A stretch of 49,138 nt of DNA from positions 1 to 49,138 of the forward strand of contig JAOZRX010000009.1 in NCBI GenBank assembly GCA_029939945.1. Reading direction: 5' to 3'. Below the pieces are notes generated by a model that worked only from the letters and a program-made list of their open reading frames with translations, was not told the origin of the DNA and did not search any database. Positions 1 through 10,457 of the stretch are shown one piece after another. Position numbers and translations under genes: made by a program. Positions within the stretch are counted from its first letter, which is position 1. Each line of letters opens with the position of its first letter. This DNA is from Candidatus Izemoplasma sp. (GTDB lineage: Bacteria; Bacillota_I; Bacilli_A; Izemoplasmatales; Izemoplasmataceae).

Positions 1-94
1 AGCTAACTTTTTTTACGACAATAAAAATATCATTGTTTATATTACAAAATATTTTAATATGATAAAATAAAGATAGAATTGGAGGCTACAAAAT

Positions 95-1852
95 ATGAGA
101 AAATGGAGTTTAGACGCATTATATACCTCTTTTGAATCACTTGAATTTCAAGAAGCAATTGTTGAAATTGAGAAGTTGGTTAAAAAAGGAAATGAATTTG
201 CTTTAAAAGAGTTAAATGATACAACAAATGCTTTGGAAAAAATAAAGAGATATTTACTTGAATCAGAAAAATTACGTACACTTTTCACAAGAACAATAGT
301 TTTTTGTTCGCTAACAATAAGTACTGATGCATTGAATGAAGAAGCTAGAAAATATATGAATAAACTGCAGAAACTTGCTGCGAGTACTACGATTTCAAGT
401 ACTAAATTTTCTAAGTGGCTACCACAAATAAAGAATCTAGATAAACTGATTGAAAGTGATAAACTACTATTTGAGGCTAAATATTATTTAAACAGAATTG
501 TTGATGGAGCAAAATATGTATTGGCTGATGATGTTGAAATGGTAATTGCTAAAATGAAAGCAACATCTTCAACAGCTTGGGGACAACTTCAAGGTGAATT
601 AACTTCAACATTAAAAGTTGATTATAATGGTAAGCAAATCACTTTGTCTGAGGTTAGAAACCTAAGCAGTCATAAAGACCAAAAAGTTAGAAAAGAATCT
701 TATGAAGCAGAACTTGCTGCTTATCCTAAGATTTCTCAATCGATTGCCTATGCAATGAATGGAGTTAAGGGTGAAGTTAATGAGATTTGTGAATTAAGAG
801 GGTTTGCATCTCCACTTGATCAAGCAGTATATGTATCAAAAATGGAAAGAAGTACATTAGATACTTTAATTAGTTCTATGAAAGACTACTTACCTCATTT
901 CCATGCCTACTTAAAAAGAAAAGGTGAATTATTAGGACATGAAAATGGACTTCCTTATTATGATATATTTGCACCAATGGGTGAAAGTTCAAGAGAATTT
1001 AGTATTGATGAAGCAATGGAATTTATCTACGAGAACTTTAGAACATTCAGCCCTGAGTTAGAAAACTTAGCAAGAAGAGCAGTGAAAGAAGAATGGATTG
1101 ATTTCACACCTCGACAAGGTAAAAGAGGTGGAGCATTCTGTTCTAATATCCATCCTATAAAGCAAAGTAGAGTATTAACAAACTTCAGTGGTTCTTTTAG
1201 TAGTGTTATTACACTTGCACATGAATTAGGACATGCGTATCATGGTGATCAAATATTCAGCGAAAGAATCTTTAATTCTCGTTATACAATGCCAGTTGCT
1301 GAAACAGCATCAACGTTTTGTGAAACGATTGTAAAAAAAGCAGCATTAAAAGACGCTGATAAAGATGAAAAAATCTTTATCTTAGAACAATCTTTAAAAG
1401 GATCAACTCAAGTTATAGTAGACATTCTTTCAAGATTTATCTTCGAAAGCAATGTGTTCGATAAACGAAAAACTACTCCGCTTAATACTAGAATGTTAAA
1501 TGAAATGATGACTAATGCTCAAAAAGAGGCTTATGGAGATTCTTTAGATGAAAACTTCTTAATGCCATATGCATGGCTTAATAAACCTCATTACTATAGT
1601 GGTGGACTTAGTTTTTATAACTGGCCATATGCTTTCGGATTATTATTTGCTAAAGGGATATACGCAGAATTCATAAAACAAGGTAAACCTTTTGTAGAAA
1701 AAGTAAATCTTCTACTAAGAAAAACTGGTCAGTCTTCTGTTGAAGAAGTTGCTTCACTTGTTGGAATAGATGTATCTTCAAAAGAATTTTGGAATAGTAG
1801 TTTAGAAGTAATTGTTAAAGAAATTGAGATGTTTTTAGAATTAACTGAATAA
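95..1852 (+). CDS. pepF: M3 family oligoendopeptidase (PepF-like)
   Basis: 585-aa ORF with the HELGH zinc-protease motif (LAHELGHAYHGD) and PepF-like architecture; RBS-like ggagg upstream. Confidence 0.9.
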   Translation: MRKWSLDALYTSFESLEFQEAIVEIEKLVKKGNEFALKELNDTTNALEKIKRYLLESEKLRTLFTRTIVFCSLTISTDALNEEARKYMNKLQKLAASTTISSTKFSKWLPQIKNLDKLIESDKLLFEAKYYLNRIVDGAKYVLADDVEMVIAKMKATSSTAWGQLQGELTSTLKVDYNGKQITLSEVRNLSSHKDQKVRKESYEAELAAYPKISQSIAYAMNGVKGEVNEICELRGFASPLDQAVYVSKMERSTLDTLISSMKDYLPHFHAYLKRKGELLGHENGLPYYDIFAPMGESSREFSIDEAMEFIYENFRTFSPELENLARRAVKEEWIDFTPRQGKRGGAFCSNIHPIKQSRVLTNFSGSFSSVITLAHELGHAYHGDQIFSERIFNSRYTMPVAETASTFCETIVKKAALKDADKDEKIFILEQSLKGSTQVIVDILSRFIFESNVFDKRKTTPLNTRMLNEMMTNAQKEAYGDSLDENFLMPYAWLNKPHYYSGGLSFYNWPYAFGLLFAKGIYAEFIKQGKPFVEKVNLLLRKTGQSSVEEVASLVGIDVSSKEFWNSSLEVIVKEIEMFLELTE

Positions 1853-1877
1853 AAAGTTGGCTTTAGCCAACTTTTTT
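1851..1877 (+). terminator. Rho-independent terminator
   Basis: AAAAAGTTGGC-TTTA-GCCAACTTTTTT directly after the PepF stop. Confidence 0.85.
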
Positions 1878-1924
1878 ATCTGATTCACGCAATTGAATGA
1901 TATAATTAAAACGAGGTGATTTAT

Positions 1925-2941
1925 ATGATTGATTTTAGAAGTGATACAGTAACAAAACCGACAAAAGAAATGAGAGAAGCAATGGCTAATGCAATTGTAG
2001 GGGACGATGTTTATCAAGATGACCCAACAATAATTGAACTTGAGGAATTAGCTGCTAAAATGACAGGGAAAGAAGCTTCTTTATTCGTGACAAGTGGGAC
2101 GATGGGAAATCAATTATCAATTTATACCCAAACATCTCGGGGAGATGAAATAATTGTTGGTAAATCTGCTCATATTAAGAATTATGAAGTAGGAGCTAGT
2201 GCTGTAATTTCTGGAGTAAGTTACCATTTAATTCAAGAGATTGATGGAATGATGCCTCTTAAATATATTGAAAAAGGGATAAGGGGAATCGATGTTCATT
2301 ATCCTGATACTTCTTTAATCTGTTTAGAGAATGCACATGGAAGTGGTAAAGTGTTACCACTGAGTTATATGGAAAGTGTCTATAAACTTGCAAAAGAGAA
2401 CAACTTAAAAGTTCATTTAGATGGAGCAAGACTATTTAATGCTGCTATACATCTAAATGTAGATGCTACTGAGATAACAAAGTATGCTGATAGTGTAACT
2501 TTTTGTTTATCTAAAGGGTTAGCTAGCCCAGTAGGTAGTATGCTTTGTGGGACAAGAGAATTTATTGAAAAAGCAAGACGAGGAAGAAAACTTCTTGGTG
2601 GAGGAATGAGACAAGTTGGAGTACTTGGTGCAACTGGGCTTGTATCACTTAAAAAAATGGTTAAAAGGTTAAAAGAAGATCATGATAATGCACTATATTT
2701 GGCTAATAAATTAGATTTAATTAAAGAATTCGAAGTAGACTTTAATCGTCTAGATATAAATATGGTTTTTGTAAAAACGAATTTTGATTATTCTAATTTA
2801 GTTGAGTTTTTAAGAGAAAAGGATATACTTATAAGTGGATATAAAGGACAATATTTACGTTTGGCTTGCCATAACGATATAGATAAAAATGATATTGATA
2901 AACTAGTAAGTAATTTCAAAGAGTATATTGAGAGAGGTTGA
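1925..2941 (+). CDS. ltaE: low-specificity L-threonine aldolase
   Basis: MIDFRSDTVTKPT...MANAIVGDDVYQDDP and HLDGARLFNAA are typical of PLP-dependent threonine aldolases; RBS gaggtg supports the ATG at 1925 rather than the GTG at 1916. Confidence 0.9.
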   Translation: MIDFRSDTVTKPTKEMREAMANAIVGDDVYQDDPTIIELEELAAKMTGKEASLFVTSGTMGNQLSIYTQTSRGDEIIVGKSAHIKNYEVGASAVISGVSYHLIQEIDGMMPLKYIEKGIRGIDVHYPDTSLICLENAHGSGKVLPLSYMESVYKLAKENNLKVHLDGARLFNAAIHLNVDATEITKYADSVTFCLSKGLASPVGSMLCGTREFIEKARRGRKLLGGGMRQVGVLGATGLVSLKKMVKRLKEDHDNALYLANKLDLIKEFEVDFNRLDINMVFVKTNFDYSNLVEFLREKDILISGYKGQYLRLACHNDIDKNDIDKLVSNFKEYIERG

Positions 2942-2947
2942 TAATTT

Positions 2948-3652
2948 ATGGATGAAAAACTAGGTAGTTTTTATTTTGAAGGAACAAACAACTTAGGAAT
3001 ACTTCTTTGTCATGGACTTACTGGTGCACCTGATGAAATGAAAGAATTAGGGAGATACCTTAATAAATTAGGTTATACAGTTTCAGGACCAGAATATAGG
3101 GGACATGGAACTGATGTTGCTAATTTCCTTGAAACTAGTGTTCAAGATTGGTTTTCTGATTTGGAAAAAGCATTCGAAGAACTTTCTAGTAAAGTAAAAG
3201 GAGTTTATGTTATGGGACTTTCTATGGGAGGATGTTTCACTGTGAAATTAGCAGAAGAAAGAGACATTTTAGGACTAGTTACAATGAACGCACCATTAAT
3301 AGGTCTTCCATTAAAAGAAGAATTCGATAATCTTATTGAAATAGATTCAGATATGGATCATATTCATAAATATCAAAAGTATCGTTCAGGATATAATAAA
3401 TTTGTTGTTGAGACTGGTCAAATTCACAATTTAAAAAAAGTCACAGCGCCATTATTAGTAATTCAAGGTGAACTTGATATTGATCGTTATAAGATAAGTT
3501 CTAGTATGTTAAGTGAATATGTTAGTTCAAAATACAAATCAAGATTAGATTTTGAAAAATCAGGGCATTTAGTAGTACTAGAAGAAGAAAGATATGAACT
3601 ATTTGATTTGATTAGAGATTTCTTAGTAGAATTAGAAAAATTATTCCAATAA
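2948..3652 (+). CDS. alpha/beta hydrolase, carboxylesterase-like
   Basis: LLCHGLTGAPDEM...GYTVSGPEYRGHGTD and nucleophile elbow GLSMGG. Confidence 0.85.
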   Translation: MDEKLGSFYFEGTNNLGILLCHGLTGAPDEMKELGRYLNKLGYTVSGPEYRGHGTDVANFLETSVQDWFSDLEKAFEELSSKVKGVYVMGLSMGGCFTVKLAEERDILGLVTMNAPLIGLPLKEEFDNLIEIDSDMDHIHKYQKYRSGYNKFVVETGQIHNLKKVTAPLLVIQGELDIDRYKISSSMLSEYVSSKYKSRLDFEKSGHLVVLEEERYELFDLIRDFLVELEKLFQ

Positions 3653-3653
3653 A

Positions 3654-3675
3654 AAAAGAGCTATTTGCTCTTTTC
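3654..3675. terminator. bidirectional terminator between convergent genes
   Basis: AAAAGAGC-TATTT-GCTCTTTT hairpin with A- and T-tracts on either side. Confidence 0.7.
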
Positions 3676-4407
3676 TTTATGTTTTTTAAAACTAATAAAT
3701 ATCTTTTCAATTCCTAAATTTAAATCAGGTTCTCCCTTTAACAAAGCAACACTTCTTTTAACTATTCTTTCTTCAAAGAGTGTTAAACTTAAATATAATA
3801 AGAATATAATTACTGTCCAAAAACCCCATAATTCAAAGATTCCAGTATTTCCTAATATAAAAATCAGTCCAACAGAACCTATCCATATTACTGAAGCCCA
3901 TATTTTTATTACTAATCTTAACCTTGGATTTTCTCTAGAAATAAACATCATAAATGGTGCCATACCTAAAGATAAAAACAGTCCATATAATCCAGCTGAA
4001 ATAACATGTATCCATGTCCATACTGGATAAGTTTCAGCTATCGCTGGAGTTATTGCGGATGTAATTAAAAAGATAGTCGCTATATAAATAAAGCGGTAAG
4101 CAATCTTTAAATTATAATGTTCTAATCTGAATAAGGCGATCATTGTTGTCTGAATAGATACACCTGTAAATATTGCCCATACAATAAATAAAGCACGGTT
4201 ATCAAATCTATTTCCGATTTTACTGAAAGTATATTGAAAAGGATCTTGAATTGTACCGTAAATGGTTGTGAATAGTAAAGCACTCAACAGTAAACTCATA
4301 ATAGTGATTCTAATTCGTCTTTCTAAAAGTAATTTTGTTTGAATAGAGACTTCATCACTAGCTAGGGTAACGGTTGTATTCTTTTTTATTTCAGTATTAT
4401 TATTCAT
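3661..4407 (-). CDS. multi-pass membrane protein, DUF998-like
   Basis: 248-aa ORF with about six hydrophobic segments and a QYTFSKIGN motif; family assignment tentative. Confidence 0.6.
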   Translation of the reverse strand: MNNNTEIKKNTTVTLASDEVSIQTKLLLERRIRITIMSLLLSALLFTTIYGTIQDPFQYTFSKIGNRFDNRALFIVWAIFTGVSIQTTMIALFRLEHYNLKIAYRFIYIATIFLITSAITPAIAETYPVWTWIHVISAGLYGLFLSLGMAPFMMFISRENPRLRLVIKIWASVIWIGSVGLIFILGNTGIFELWGFWTVIIFLLYLSLTLFEERIVKRSVALLKGEPDLNLGIEKIFISFKKHKEKSK

Positions 4408-4517
4408 AATTCAACTCCTTCAAAGTATATTATACTAATTAATAGAAAAAGACTCAATATTATAATAAAAAATTATTATTTGTGTTATATTAGTTATAGA
4501 AGAAAAAAGGTGATTAG

Positions 4518-5102
4518 ATGATTATTCATAGTGTTGATTTTAAAGGAAGCCATGTCGAACTAGATAAATGCCCACTGGGTAACTTACCTGAAATAGTAAT
4601 CGCAGGTAGAAGTAATGTTGGAAAGAGTAGTTTCATTAACTCATTTCTAAACAGAAAGAATATTGCCCATACATCAGGCAAGCCTGGTAAAACGCAAACT
4701 CTTAATTTCTATTTAGTTAATGAATTATTTCATTTTGTTGATGTTCCTGGATATGGTTACGCTAAAGTAAGTAAAAAAGATCGTGAAAAATTTGGATTAA
4801 TGATTGAGGATTATTTACTTAATAGGGAAAATTTAAGACTAGTTATTTTATTGGTTGACTTTAGACATGCACCTTCTGAAGATGATTATTTAATGTATAA
4901 TTTCTTAAAGAGTTATAATATACCTTGTTTAGTTGTAGGAACAAAACAAGATAAAGTTTCAAAAAATCAAAGAAATAAGCATGAAAGAATAATAAAAGAT
5001 GAACTAAAACTACATTCTGATGATTACTTTATTGGTTATTCATCAGTCTTGAAAACTAATCTTGATGCTGTATCTAAGGTAATAGAAAACTATATAGAAT
5101 AG
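4518..5102 (+). CDS. engB: ribosome biogenesis GTP-binding protein EngB/YsxC
   Basis: GRSNVGKSSFIN, GKPGKTQTLNFY, DVPGYGYAKV and GTKQDKV motifs. Confidence 0.95.
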   Translation: MIIHSVDFKGSHVELDKCPLGNLPEIVIAGRSNVGKSSFINSFLNRKNIAHTSGKPGKTQTLNFYLVNELFHFVDVPGYGYAKVSKKDREKFGLMIEDYLLNRENLRLVILLVDFRHAPSEDDYLMYNFLKSYNIPCLVVGTKQDKVSKNQRNKHERIIKDELKLHSDDYFIGYSSVLKTNLDAVSKVIENYIE

Positions 5103-5112
5103 GAGAATTCTT

Positions 5113-6108
5113 ATGAGAATATTGTTTATTGGTGGAACAGGCTTAATAAGTACTGCTGTATCTAAACTAGCAATCAAGGAAGACTATGAGTTATATGTTC
5201 TAAATAGAGGTAATAATAATGAAGTATTATCAAGTAAAACAAAGTTTTTAATTGGTGATATGAATAATGAAGAAAGTATTAAAGAACTAATTAAGGATTT
5301 TCATTTTGATGTAGTTGTTCAGTGGATTGCTTATAACGTAGAACAAGTTAAAAGAGATTATCGTATTTTTAAAGGTAAGACTTATCAATATGTATTTATA
5401 AGTAGTGCATCAGCATATATGAAACCTATTCCTAAATATCCGATTACCGAAGATGTTCCTTTAGGAAATGAGTATTGGGAATATTCAGATAATAAAAGAC
5501 TTTGTGAAGAGTATTTAACAACTGTTAATAGCAGTGAATTTAATGTGACAGTTATTAGACCTTCTCACACATATAACGATGAAAAGGTAGTTGCTGTTAT
5601 CAAAAGTTGGGGCGCTCCATACACAATAATTGACCGTTTATTAAAAGGTAAGAAAATCATTATACCAGGGGACGGAACTTCACTGTGGACTTTAACTTAT
5701 AATGTTGACTTTGCACAGGCATTTATTAAAGTTCTAGGGAATCATCGGACTTATGGAGAGGCTTATCACATAACTAGTGATTTTGTATATACGTGGGAAA
5801 GAATAAATGAAATATTATGTGAAAATCTTGGAGTAACTTCAAATATAATTCATATACCTAGTGATTTTATTATTAAACATGCACCATTCTTAGAAGGAGA
5901 ATTACTTGGTGATAAACATTGGAGTTTAATTTTTGATAATTCAAAAATTAAGTCTATTGCCCCAAATTATAAATCAACTACAAGTTATGAAGAAATTGCA
6001 CCAAGTGCTTTAAAAAGAATCTTGGAAAATAAAAACTTACAAAAGGTTGATGAAAAATTCAATTTTTGGTATGATAATATTATTGTAGAGTTTTTGAAAC
6101 TACACTAG
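5113..6108 (+). CDS. NAD-dependent epimerase/dehydratase family protein
   Basis: N-terminal Rossmann motif MRILFIGGTGLIS; SSASAY and an extended SDR architecture. Confidence 0.8.
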   Translation: MRILFIGGTGLISTAVSKLAIKEDYELYVLNRGNNNEVLSSKTKFLIGDMNNEESIKELIKDFHFDVVVQWIAYNVEQVKRDYRIFKGKTYQYVFISSASAYMKPIPKYPITEDVPLGNEYWEYSDNKRLCEEYLTTVNSSEFNVTVIRPSHTYNDEKVVAVIKSWGAPYTIIDRLLKGKKIIIPGDGTSLWTLTYNVDFAQAFIKVLGNHRTYGEAYHITSDFVYTWERINEILCENLGVTSNIIHIPSDFIIKHAPFLEGELLGDKHWSLIFDNSKIKSIAPNYKSTTSYEEIAPSALKRILENKNLQKVDEKFNFWYDNIIVEFLKLH

Positions 6109-6130
6109 TTGTAAACAGTAAACTAAAAAT

Positions 6131-6206
6131 GGAGGATTAGCTCAGTTGGTAGAGCACTTGACTCTTAATCAAGGGGTCGTAGGTTCGAAACCTACATCCT
6201 CTACCA
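6131..6206 (+). tRNA. tRNA-Lys (anticodon CTT)
   Basis: Cloverleaf: acceptor GGAGGAT/ATCCTCT, anticodon stem CTTGA/TCAAG with loop CTCTTAA, T-arm GTAGGTTCGAAACCTAC, encoded CCA. Confidence 0.97.
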
Positions 6207-6237
6207 TTTTTACTGTTTAAAAAAGACAAATACAATT

Positions 6238-6261
6238 AAAGCACTCATCGAGTGCTTTTTT
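6238..6261. terminator. terminator between tRNA-Lys and the convergent PMI gene
   Basis: AAAGCACTC-ATC-GAGTGCTTTTTT hairpin with T-tract. Confidence 0.75.
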
Positions 6262-7132
6262 AGAATCTAGTTCTTTGTAATTTAATATTACCATCAATAT
6301 TATAACTTTCATTAGAAGTAACCATTAAGAAATCACCTTTTTTTATAGTTAAGTCATTAATTGTGCCATGACCTTCTAAAATCGCTAAATAATCTCCGTG
6401 AAGATGTGAAATAAAACTGGTATTATTATGTATTTCGATAATTTCATAATCAAAATATTTATTATTGTGAGTTGTAACTACTTCGTTATCTGGAATCTTG
6501 ATGACTTCAATTGCTTTTTTAATATGTAAGTCTCTTAACTTACCATTGTCAAGGCGATCATAGTCATATAAACGATAAGTAATATCGGAAGATTGTTGAA
6601 CTTCAAGAAGAAGTGTTCCTTTGCATATTGCGTGAACTGTACCGGCTTCAATATAGAAATAATCATTCTTCTTCACATCTATTTTGTTTAATAGATTATT
6701 GTAATCTTTTGAGTTAATCATATTAGTAAGTTCGTCTAACGATTTAGCATTATGTCCAATAATCATTTTTGTATTATCTAATGCATCTAAGATATACCAA
6801 CACTCACTTTTCCCAAATGATCCTAACTTTCTAGCATATGAATCATCAGGATGAACTTGGATACTTAAATCTTTTTGAGCATCAATTATTTTAACTAAAA
6901 TCGGGAATTCATTTTTCGAATAATTTCCAAAATATGATTTATGATTGTCAAATAAATATTTTAAAGTCTTTCCCTTGAATTCAGTATTCTTAATTATGCT
7001 TTCTCCATTTTTGTGAGTACTAATACCCCAACACTCTCCACAAGTATTTGAGACATTAAAGTTAAATTTAGAAGAAAGAAAATTGCCACCCCATACCTTA
7101 TCAAAGAAAACAGGTTCGAAGAAAATTATCAT
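6260..7132 (-). CDS. manA: mannose-6-phosphate isomerase, type I (short form)
   Basis: FFDKVWGGNFL, SIQVHPDDSYA, WYILDA and IEAGTVHAI motifs; RBS gaggtg supports start MIIFFEP at 7132 rather than the longer ORF start at 7288. Confidence 0.88.
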   Translation of the reverse strand: MIIFFEPVFFDKVWGGNFLSSKFNFNVSNTCGECWGISTHKNGESIIKNTEFKGKTLKYLFDNHKSYFGNYSKNEFPILVKIIDAQKDLSIQVHPDDSYARKLGSFGKSECWYILDALDNTKMIIGHNAKSLDELTNMINSKDYNNLLNKIDVKKNDYFYIEAGTVHAICKGTLLLEVQQSSDITYRLYDYDRLDNGKLRDLHIKKAIEVIKIPDNEVVTTHNNKYFDYEIIEIHNNTSFISHLHGDYLAILEGHGTINDLTIKKGDFLMVTSNESYNIDGNIKLQRTRF

Positions 7133-7335
7133 TTTAACACCTCGTTTGCATAAGAAAATTAATGTATCTATAAGTATTATATCATTTTGTAATGCAAATT
7201 TGTTAGCTTTATTAATTTTATCAAAAAACATTAGAATATACTGTTGATTACTTGAATAAGGACATATTATTGGGAAAAGCAAAAACATATGAATATTGCT
7301 ATATATAATTTATGTTGTTGAATTGTATTTTTTTA

Positions 7336-7365
7336 TTGATAAAGTACAAGGTTGTCGTTTATACT
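7336..7365 (+). promoter_or_regulatory. candidate sigma-A promoter for the DUF1638-activator operon
   Basis: TTGATA-N18-TATACT. Confidence 0.5.
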
Positions 7366-7404
7366 GAACCAGAAGAAGATATATGAGCTAAGAAGGTGCC
7401 AAAA

Positions 7405-8067
7405 ATGAAAGTGCATATTATTTCGTGTAAAGTTTATGAAGAAGGAATCAATAATATTATAAAGCAATATTCTTTAGATTATTCTAAGGAATTTTTTGAG
7501 ATACATAAGCATAATGAACCGAATCTTTTAAGATTAGAGTTACAAGAAAGAATTGATAAAATCAATGATGTTGATAAAATTATTATCTTATACGGTATAT
7601 GTGGTAATTCAATTTGTGGGTTAAAAGCAAATAATGTTGAACTGTATATTCCTAAAATTCATGATTGTTCCGCCATGCTTATTGGTGGAAAAGAATTATA
7701 TAAAGAGCATTTTGGACATCGTCCATCTCAAGCTTATTCTGCTTATAGCTATATGAAAGAAAGCTATGATGATCAGTTAGACTATTTACTTAAAAAATAT
7801 GATGAAGAAACAGCATATTACTTATATGAAACAATGTATCCTAAAAGTTCAAGTCTAGTGTATATTGCTTTAAATCATCCAAAGGATAAAGAAAATATTG
7901 AAGCATATAAGAGAAATTACGAAACAGTTGAAGTTATTAAAGGAAGCATGAATTTCTTAGAGCGAGTTATCTTGTTTAATGGAAGCGATGAAGAAGTATT
8001 AAAAGTTGAACCACATAAAAATGTAAAATGTGTTTACGATTTTGAAGAGGTGATCAAGGCAGAATGA
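7405..8067 (+). CDS. DUF1638 family protein
   Basis: KVHIISCKVYEEG, ILYGICGNSICGL and IPKIHDCSAMLIG fit the DUF1638 family, which neighbours corrinoid methyltransferase genes; ATG at 7405 is preceded by aaggtg. Confidence 0.75.
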   Translation: MKVHIISCKVYEEGINNIIKQYSLDYSKEFFEIHKHNEPNLLRLELQERIDKINDVDKIIILYGICGNSICGLKANNVELYIPKIHDCSAMLIGGKELYKEHFGHRPSQAYSAYSYMKESYDDQLDYLLKKYDEETAYYLYETMYPKSSSLVYIALNHPKDKENIEAYKRNYETVEVIKGSMNFLERVILFNGSDEEVLKVEPHKNVKCVYDFEEVIKAE

Positions 8068-9617
8068 AATATCAAATTGAAAAAGGAAAAAGTATAAAAG
8101 ATTTTTTAATTAAAGAAGATAATAATGTTGAGTTTTTATGTAATGGGAATGGTATTTGTGGTAAATGCTTAATTAAAGTTACTAGGGGAGATTTAGTTCC
8201 TAACGATTACGATAGACAATTTATTTGTGAAGAAGATTTAGAGAATGGAATTAGATTATCATGCAAACACGAAACAACAGAAGATATCGAGTTTGAATGG
8301 TTGAATTCACTTAATAGTGCCTACATTGAAGCTAAAACAATTGTAAAATATGAGAATAATTTCAATATTAAAGAAATTGATAATAGATTTATTTTATTAG
8401 AAAAAGACGAAGAGATATTTTCAAATGACCTAGGTTACTTTGTTGGAATAGCTGTTGATATTGGTACAACAACTATTGCTTTAAGAGTAATTGACTTAGT
8501 AAAAGACAAAGTAATTGGCGAGAAGAACATATTAAATTCACAAAAGAAATATGGTGCTGATGTTATCTCGAGAATTAAATTCGCATCAGAAGGCGGATTA
8601 AATGAACTAAAGAATTTAGTAGTTAACGATATTGAGAAAAGTATCTTATCAGTCTTTAAGAAGAAATCTTTATCACTAGATTCATTAGTGAGAATAACAA
8701 TTTCAGGGAATAATGTAATGAATCATATCTTTTTAGGAGTAAATCCAAAGAAAATGGGACAAATCCCATTTGAACCAGAGTTTATTAACCCTGTTATAAA
8801 AGATGCAAATAGTATTTTTAACTTTAAATCTAAAGCTATTGTTAGTGTAATAGGAAGTTTCACAAGTTTTGTTGGTGGAGATATAATGAGTGGTATTTTA
8901 TCACTTGGAGAATTGCCAGAAAAGTGGTTCTTGTTACTTGATCTTGGAACTAATGGAGAAATAGTTTTAGGAAACTCTAAACAACTACTTGTAACTTCAA
9001 CTGCAGTAGGACCAGCTTTAGAAGGTGGTAATATTAGTAGTGGTATTGGTTGTGTTGAGGGTGCAATAAGTAATATCAAGATAAATGGAAGTAAAATTGA
9101 ATACAAGACAATAAACAACTTAGAACCTATCGGAATTTGCGGTAGTGGAATAATTGATTTGAGCGCAGAATTAGTTGGTAATAAACTAATTATTCCTAAT
9201 GGAAAATTCACTGAAAAGAAAGATATTGAAATATATAAAAATATTTCATTTACTCAAAAAGATATTAGACAAATCCAATATGCAAAGAGTGCTGTAAGAA
9301 GTGGAATTGAAATACTTGTTAAAGTTGCAAAAATAGAATATGAGGATATTGATAATGTTTACTTAAGTGGTGGACTAGGTAATAATGCAAATATTCAAAA
9401 TGTTATTAAACTAGGAATGATTCCATCAGTATTAAAAGATAGAAGTATTCCTAGTGGGAATACATCTCTCGCTGGTGCAATTCTTAATCTATTTGCTTTA
9501 AAAGATACGACAGAAAAGATGTTACATTTTCAAAGTATTGCCAAAGAAATTAATTTAGGAGAAAGAAAAGATTTTAATGAAATCTATGTCTCAAATTTTG
9601 ATTTAGAAGAAAGTTAA
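8064..9617 (+). CDS. ferredoxin/ASKHA-domain protein (DUF4445-like), reductive activator of corrinoid proteins
   Basis: N-terminal 2Fe-2S cysteines CNGNGICGKC...C followed by ASKHA motifs VGIAVDIGTTTIALRVID, LLLDLGTNGEIVLG and VYLSGGLGNN. Confidence 0.88.
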   Translation: MKYQIEKGKSIKDFLIKEDNNVEFLCNGNGICGKCLIKVTRGDLVPNDYDRQFICEEDLENGIRLSCKHETTEDIEFEWLNSLNSAYIEAKTIVKYENNFNIKEIDNRFILLEKDEEIFSNDLGYFVGIAVDIGTTTIALRVIDLVKDKVIGEKNILNSQKKYGADVISRIKFASEGGLNELKNLVVNDIEKSILSVFKKKSLSLDSLVRITISGNNVMNHIFLGVNPKKMGQIPFEPEFINPVIKDANSIFNFKSKAIVSVIGSFTSFVGGDIMSGILSLGELPEKWFLLLDLGTNGEIVLGNSKQLLVTSTAVGPALEGGNISSGIGCVEGAISNIKINGSKIEYKTINNLEPIGICGSGIIDLSAELVGNKLIIPNGKFTEKKDIEIYKNISFTQKDIRQIQYAKSAVRSGIEILVKVAKIEYEDIDNVYLSGGLGNNANIQNVIKLGMIPSVLKDRSIPSGNTSLAGAILNLFALKDTTEKMLHFQSIAKEINLGERKDFNEIYVSNFDLEES

Positions 9618-10438
9618 TGATTATAAGCAACCCTGATTTGGCAATAATCACTGAAACGTATTTTAACTTTGATTCAAAAAGTCAAAAAGATTATAGTATT
9701 TGCAATGAATTTATACATACATCAATAAATGTTCAGCACTTTTTAACATATTCAACACCAACAATCGGGTACTTAGTTTTCTATATAACTAAAGGTCAAG
9801 GTATGGTGTATTCTGAATATGAATTAAAGGGACTTAAGAAGAATGATTTATGTATTATTGACTTATCTGAGCCGTTTTATATATCGAGTAATGATTGGGA
9901 GTATATTGCTACTCACATAAGTGGAGACTCAGTAAAGGCAATCATAAATGATTTTTATGAAAATAAACTCGTTAGTATTGAAGATTCGTTTTATATTGAA
10001 AGACAATTTTATCTAATAAACCATTTTATGAAGAAAAAGGATGTTATAATGGTATCTTCATCAGTTCAGAAACTGTTGTCAGATATCAAGAAAAATGCTT
10101 GTTTTAAAGAAGAAAATGAGAATTATACTACACCAATAAATCAAGCAGTTAACTATATAGAAGAGAACTTCAAAGAAAAAGTAACAATTGATGAATTAGC
10201 TAACCATGTTGGATTTTCTAAATTCTACTTTATTAGATTATTCCAAAGTAAAACAAATAAAACACCATACAAGTATCTAATGGATGTTAGATTAGATTAT
10301 TCTAAGTTTTTACTTAAAATATCAAATCTAAGTATTAAAGAAATCGCAGTAAGTAGTGGTTTTACAAGTGAAATGAATTTTTATCAAAACTTTATCAAAG
10401 ATGAAGGTATATCTCCAAGTAGATATAGAAAATTATAA
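9617..10438 (+). CDS. AraC family transcriptional regulator
   Basis: C-terminal double HTH: AVNYIEENFKEKVTIDELANHVGFSKFYFIRLFQSKTNKTPYKYLMDVRLD...GFTSEMNFYQNFIKDEGISPSRYR. Confidence 0.92.
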   Translation: MIISNPDLAIITETYFNFDSKSQKDYSICNEFIHTSINVQHFLTYSTPTIGYLVFYITKGQGMVYSEYELKGLKKNDLCIIDLSEPFYISSNDWEYIATHISGDSVKAIINDFYENKLVSIEDSFYIERQFYLINHFMKKKDVIMVSSSVQKLLSDIKKNACFKEENENYTTPINQAVNYIEENFKEKVTIDELANHVGFSKFYFIRLFQSKTNKTPYKYLMDVRLDYSKFLLKISNLSIKEIAVSSGFTSEMNFYQNFIKDEGISPSRYRKL

Positions 10439-10457
10439 AAAATATGAGGTGAATTAA

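Noticed and set aside
3665-4030. 121-aa plus-strand ORF
   Set aside because: Antisense to the membrane protein gene 3661-4407, with no recognisable domain or RBS.
6131-7132. tRNA-Lys as integration site of a mobile island
   Set aside because: No integrase, no direct repeat of the tRNA 3' end seen, and the following genes look chromosomal.
7289-7404. Cobalamin riboswitch upstream of the corrinoid activator operon
   Set aside because: The 107-nt region contains a promoter-like sequence but I could not see a B12-box-like core; it is too short for a full riboswitch.
8723-9211. 162-aa minus-strand ORF
   Set aside because: Lies entirely antisense to the well-supported ASKHA activator; low-complexity I/L/P-rich translation.
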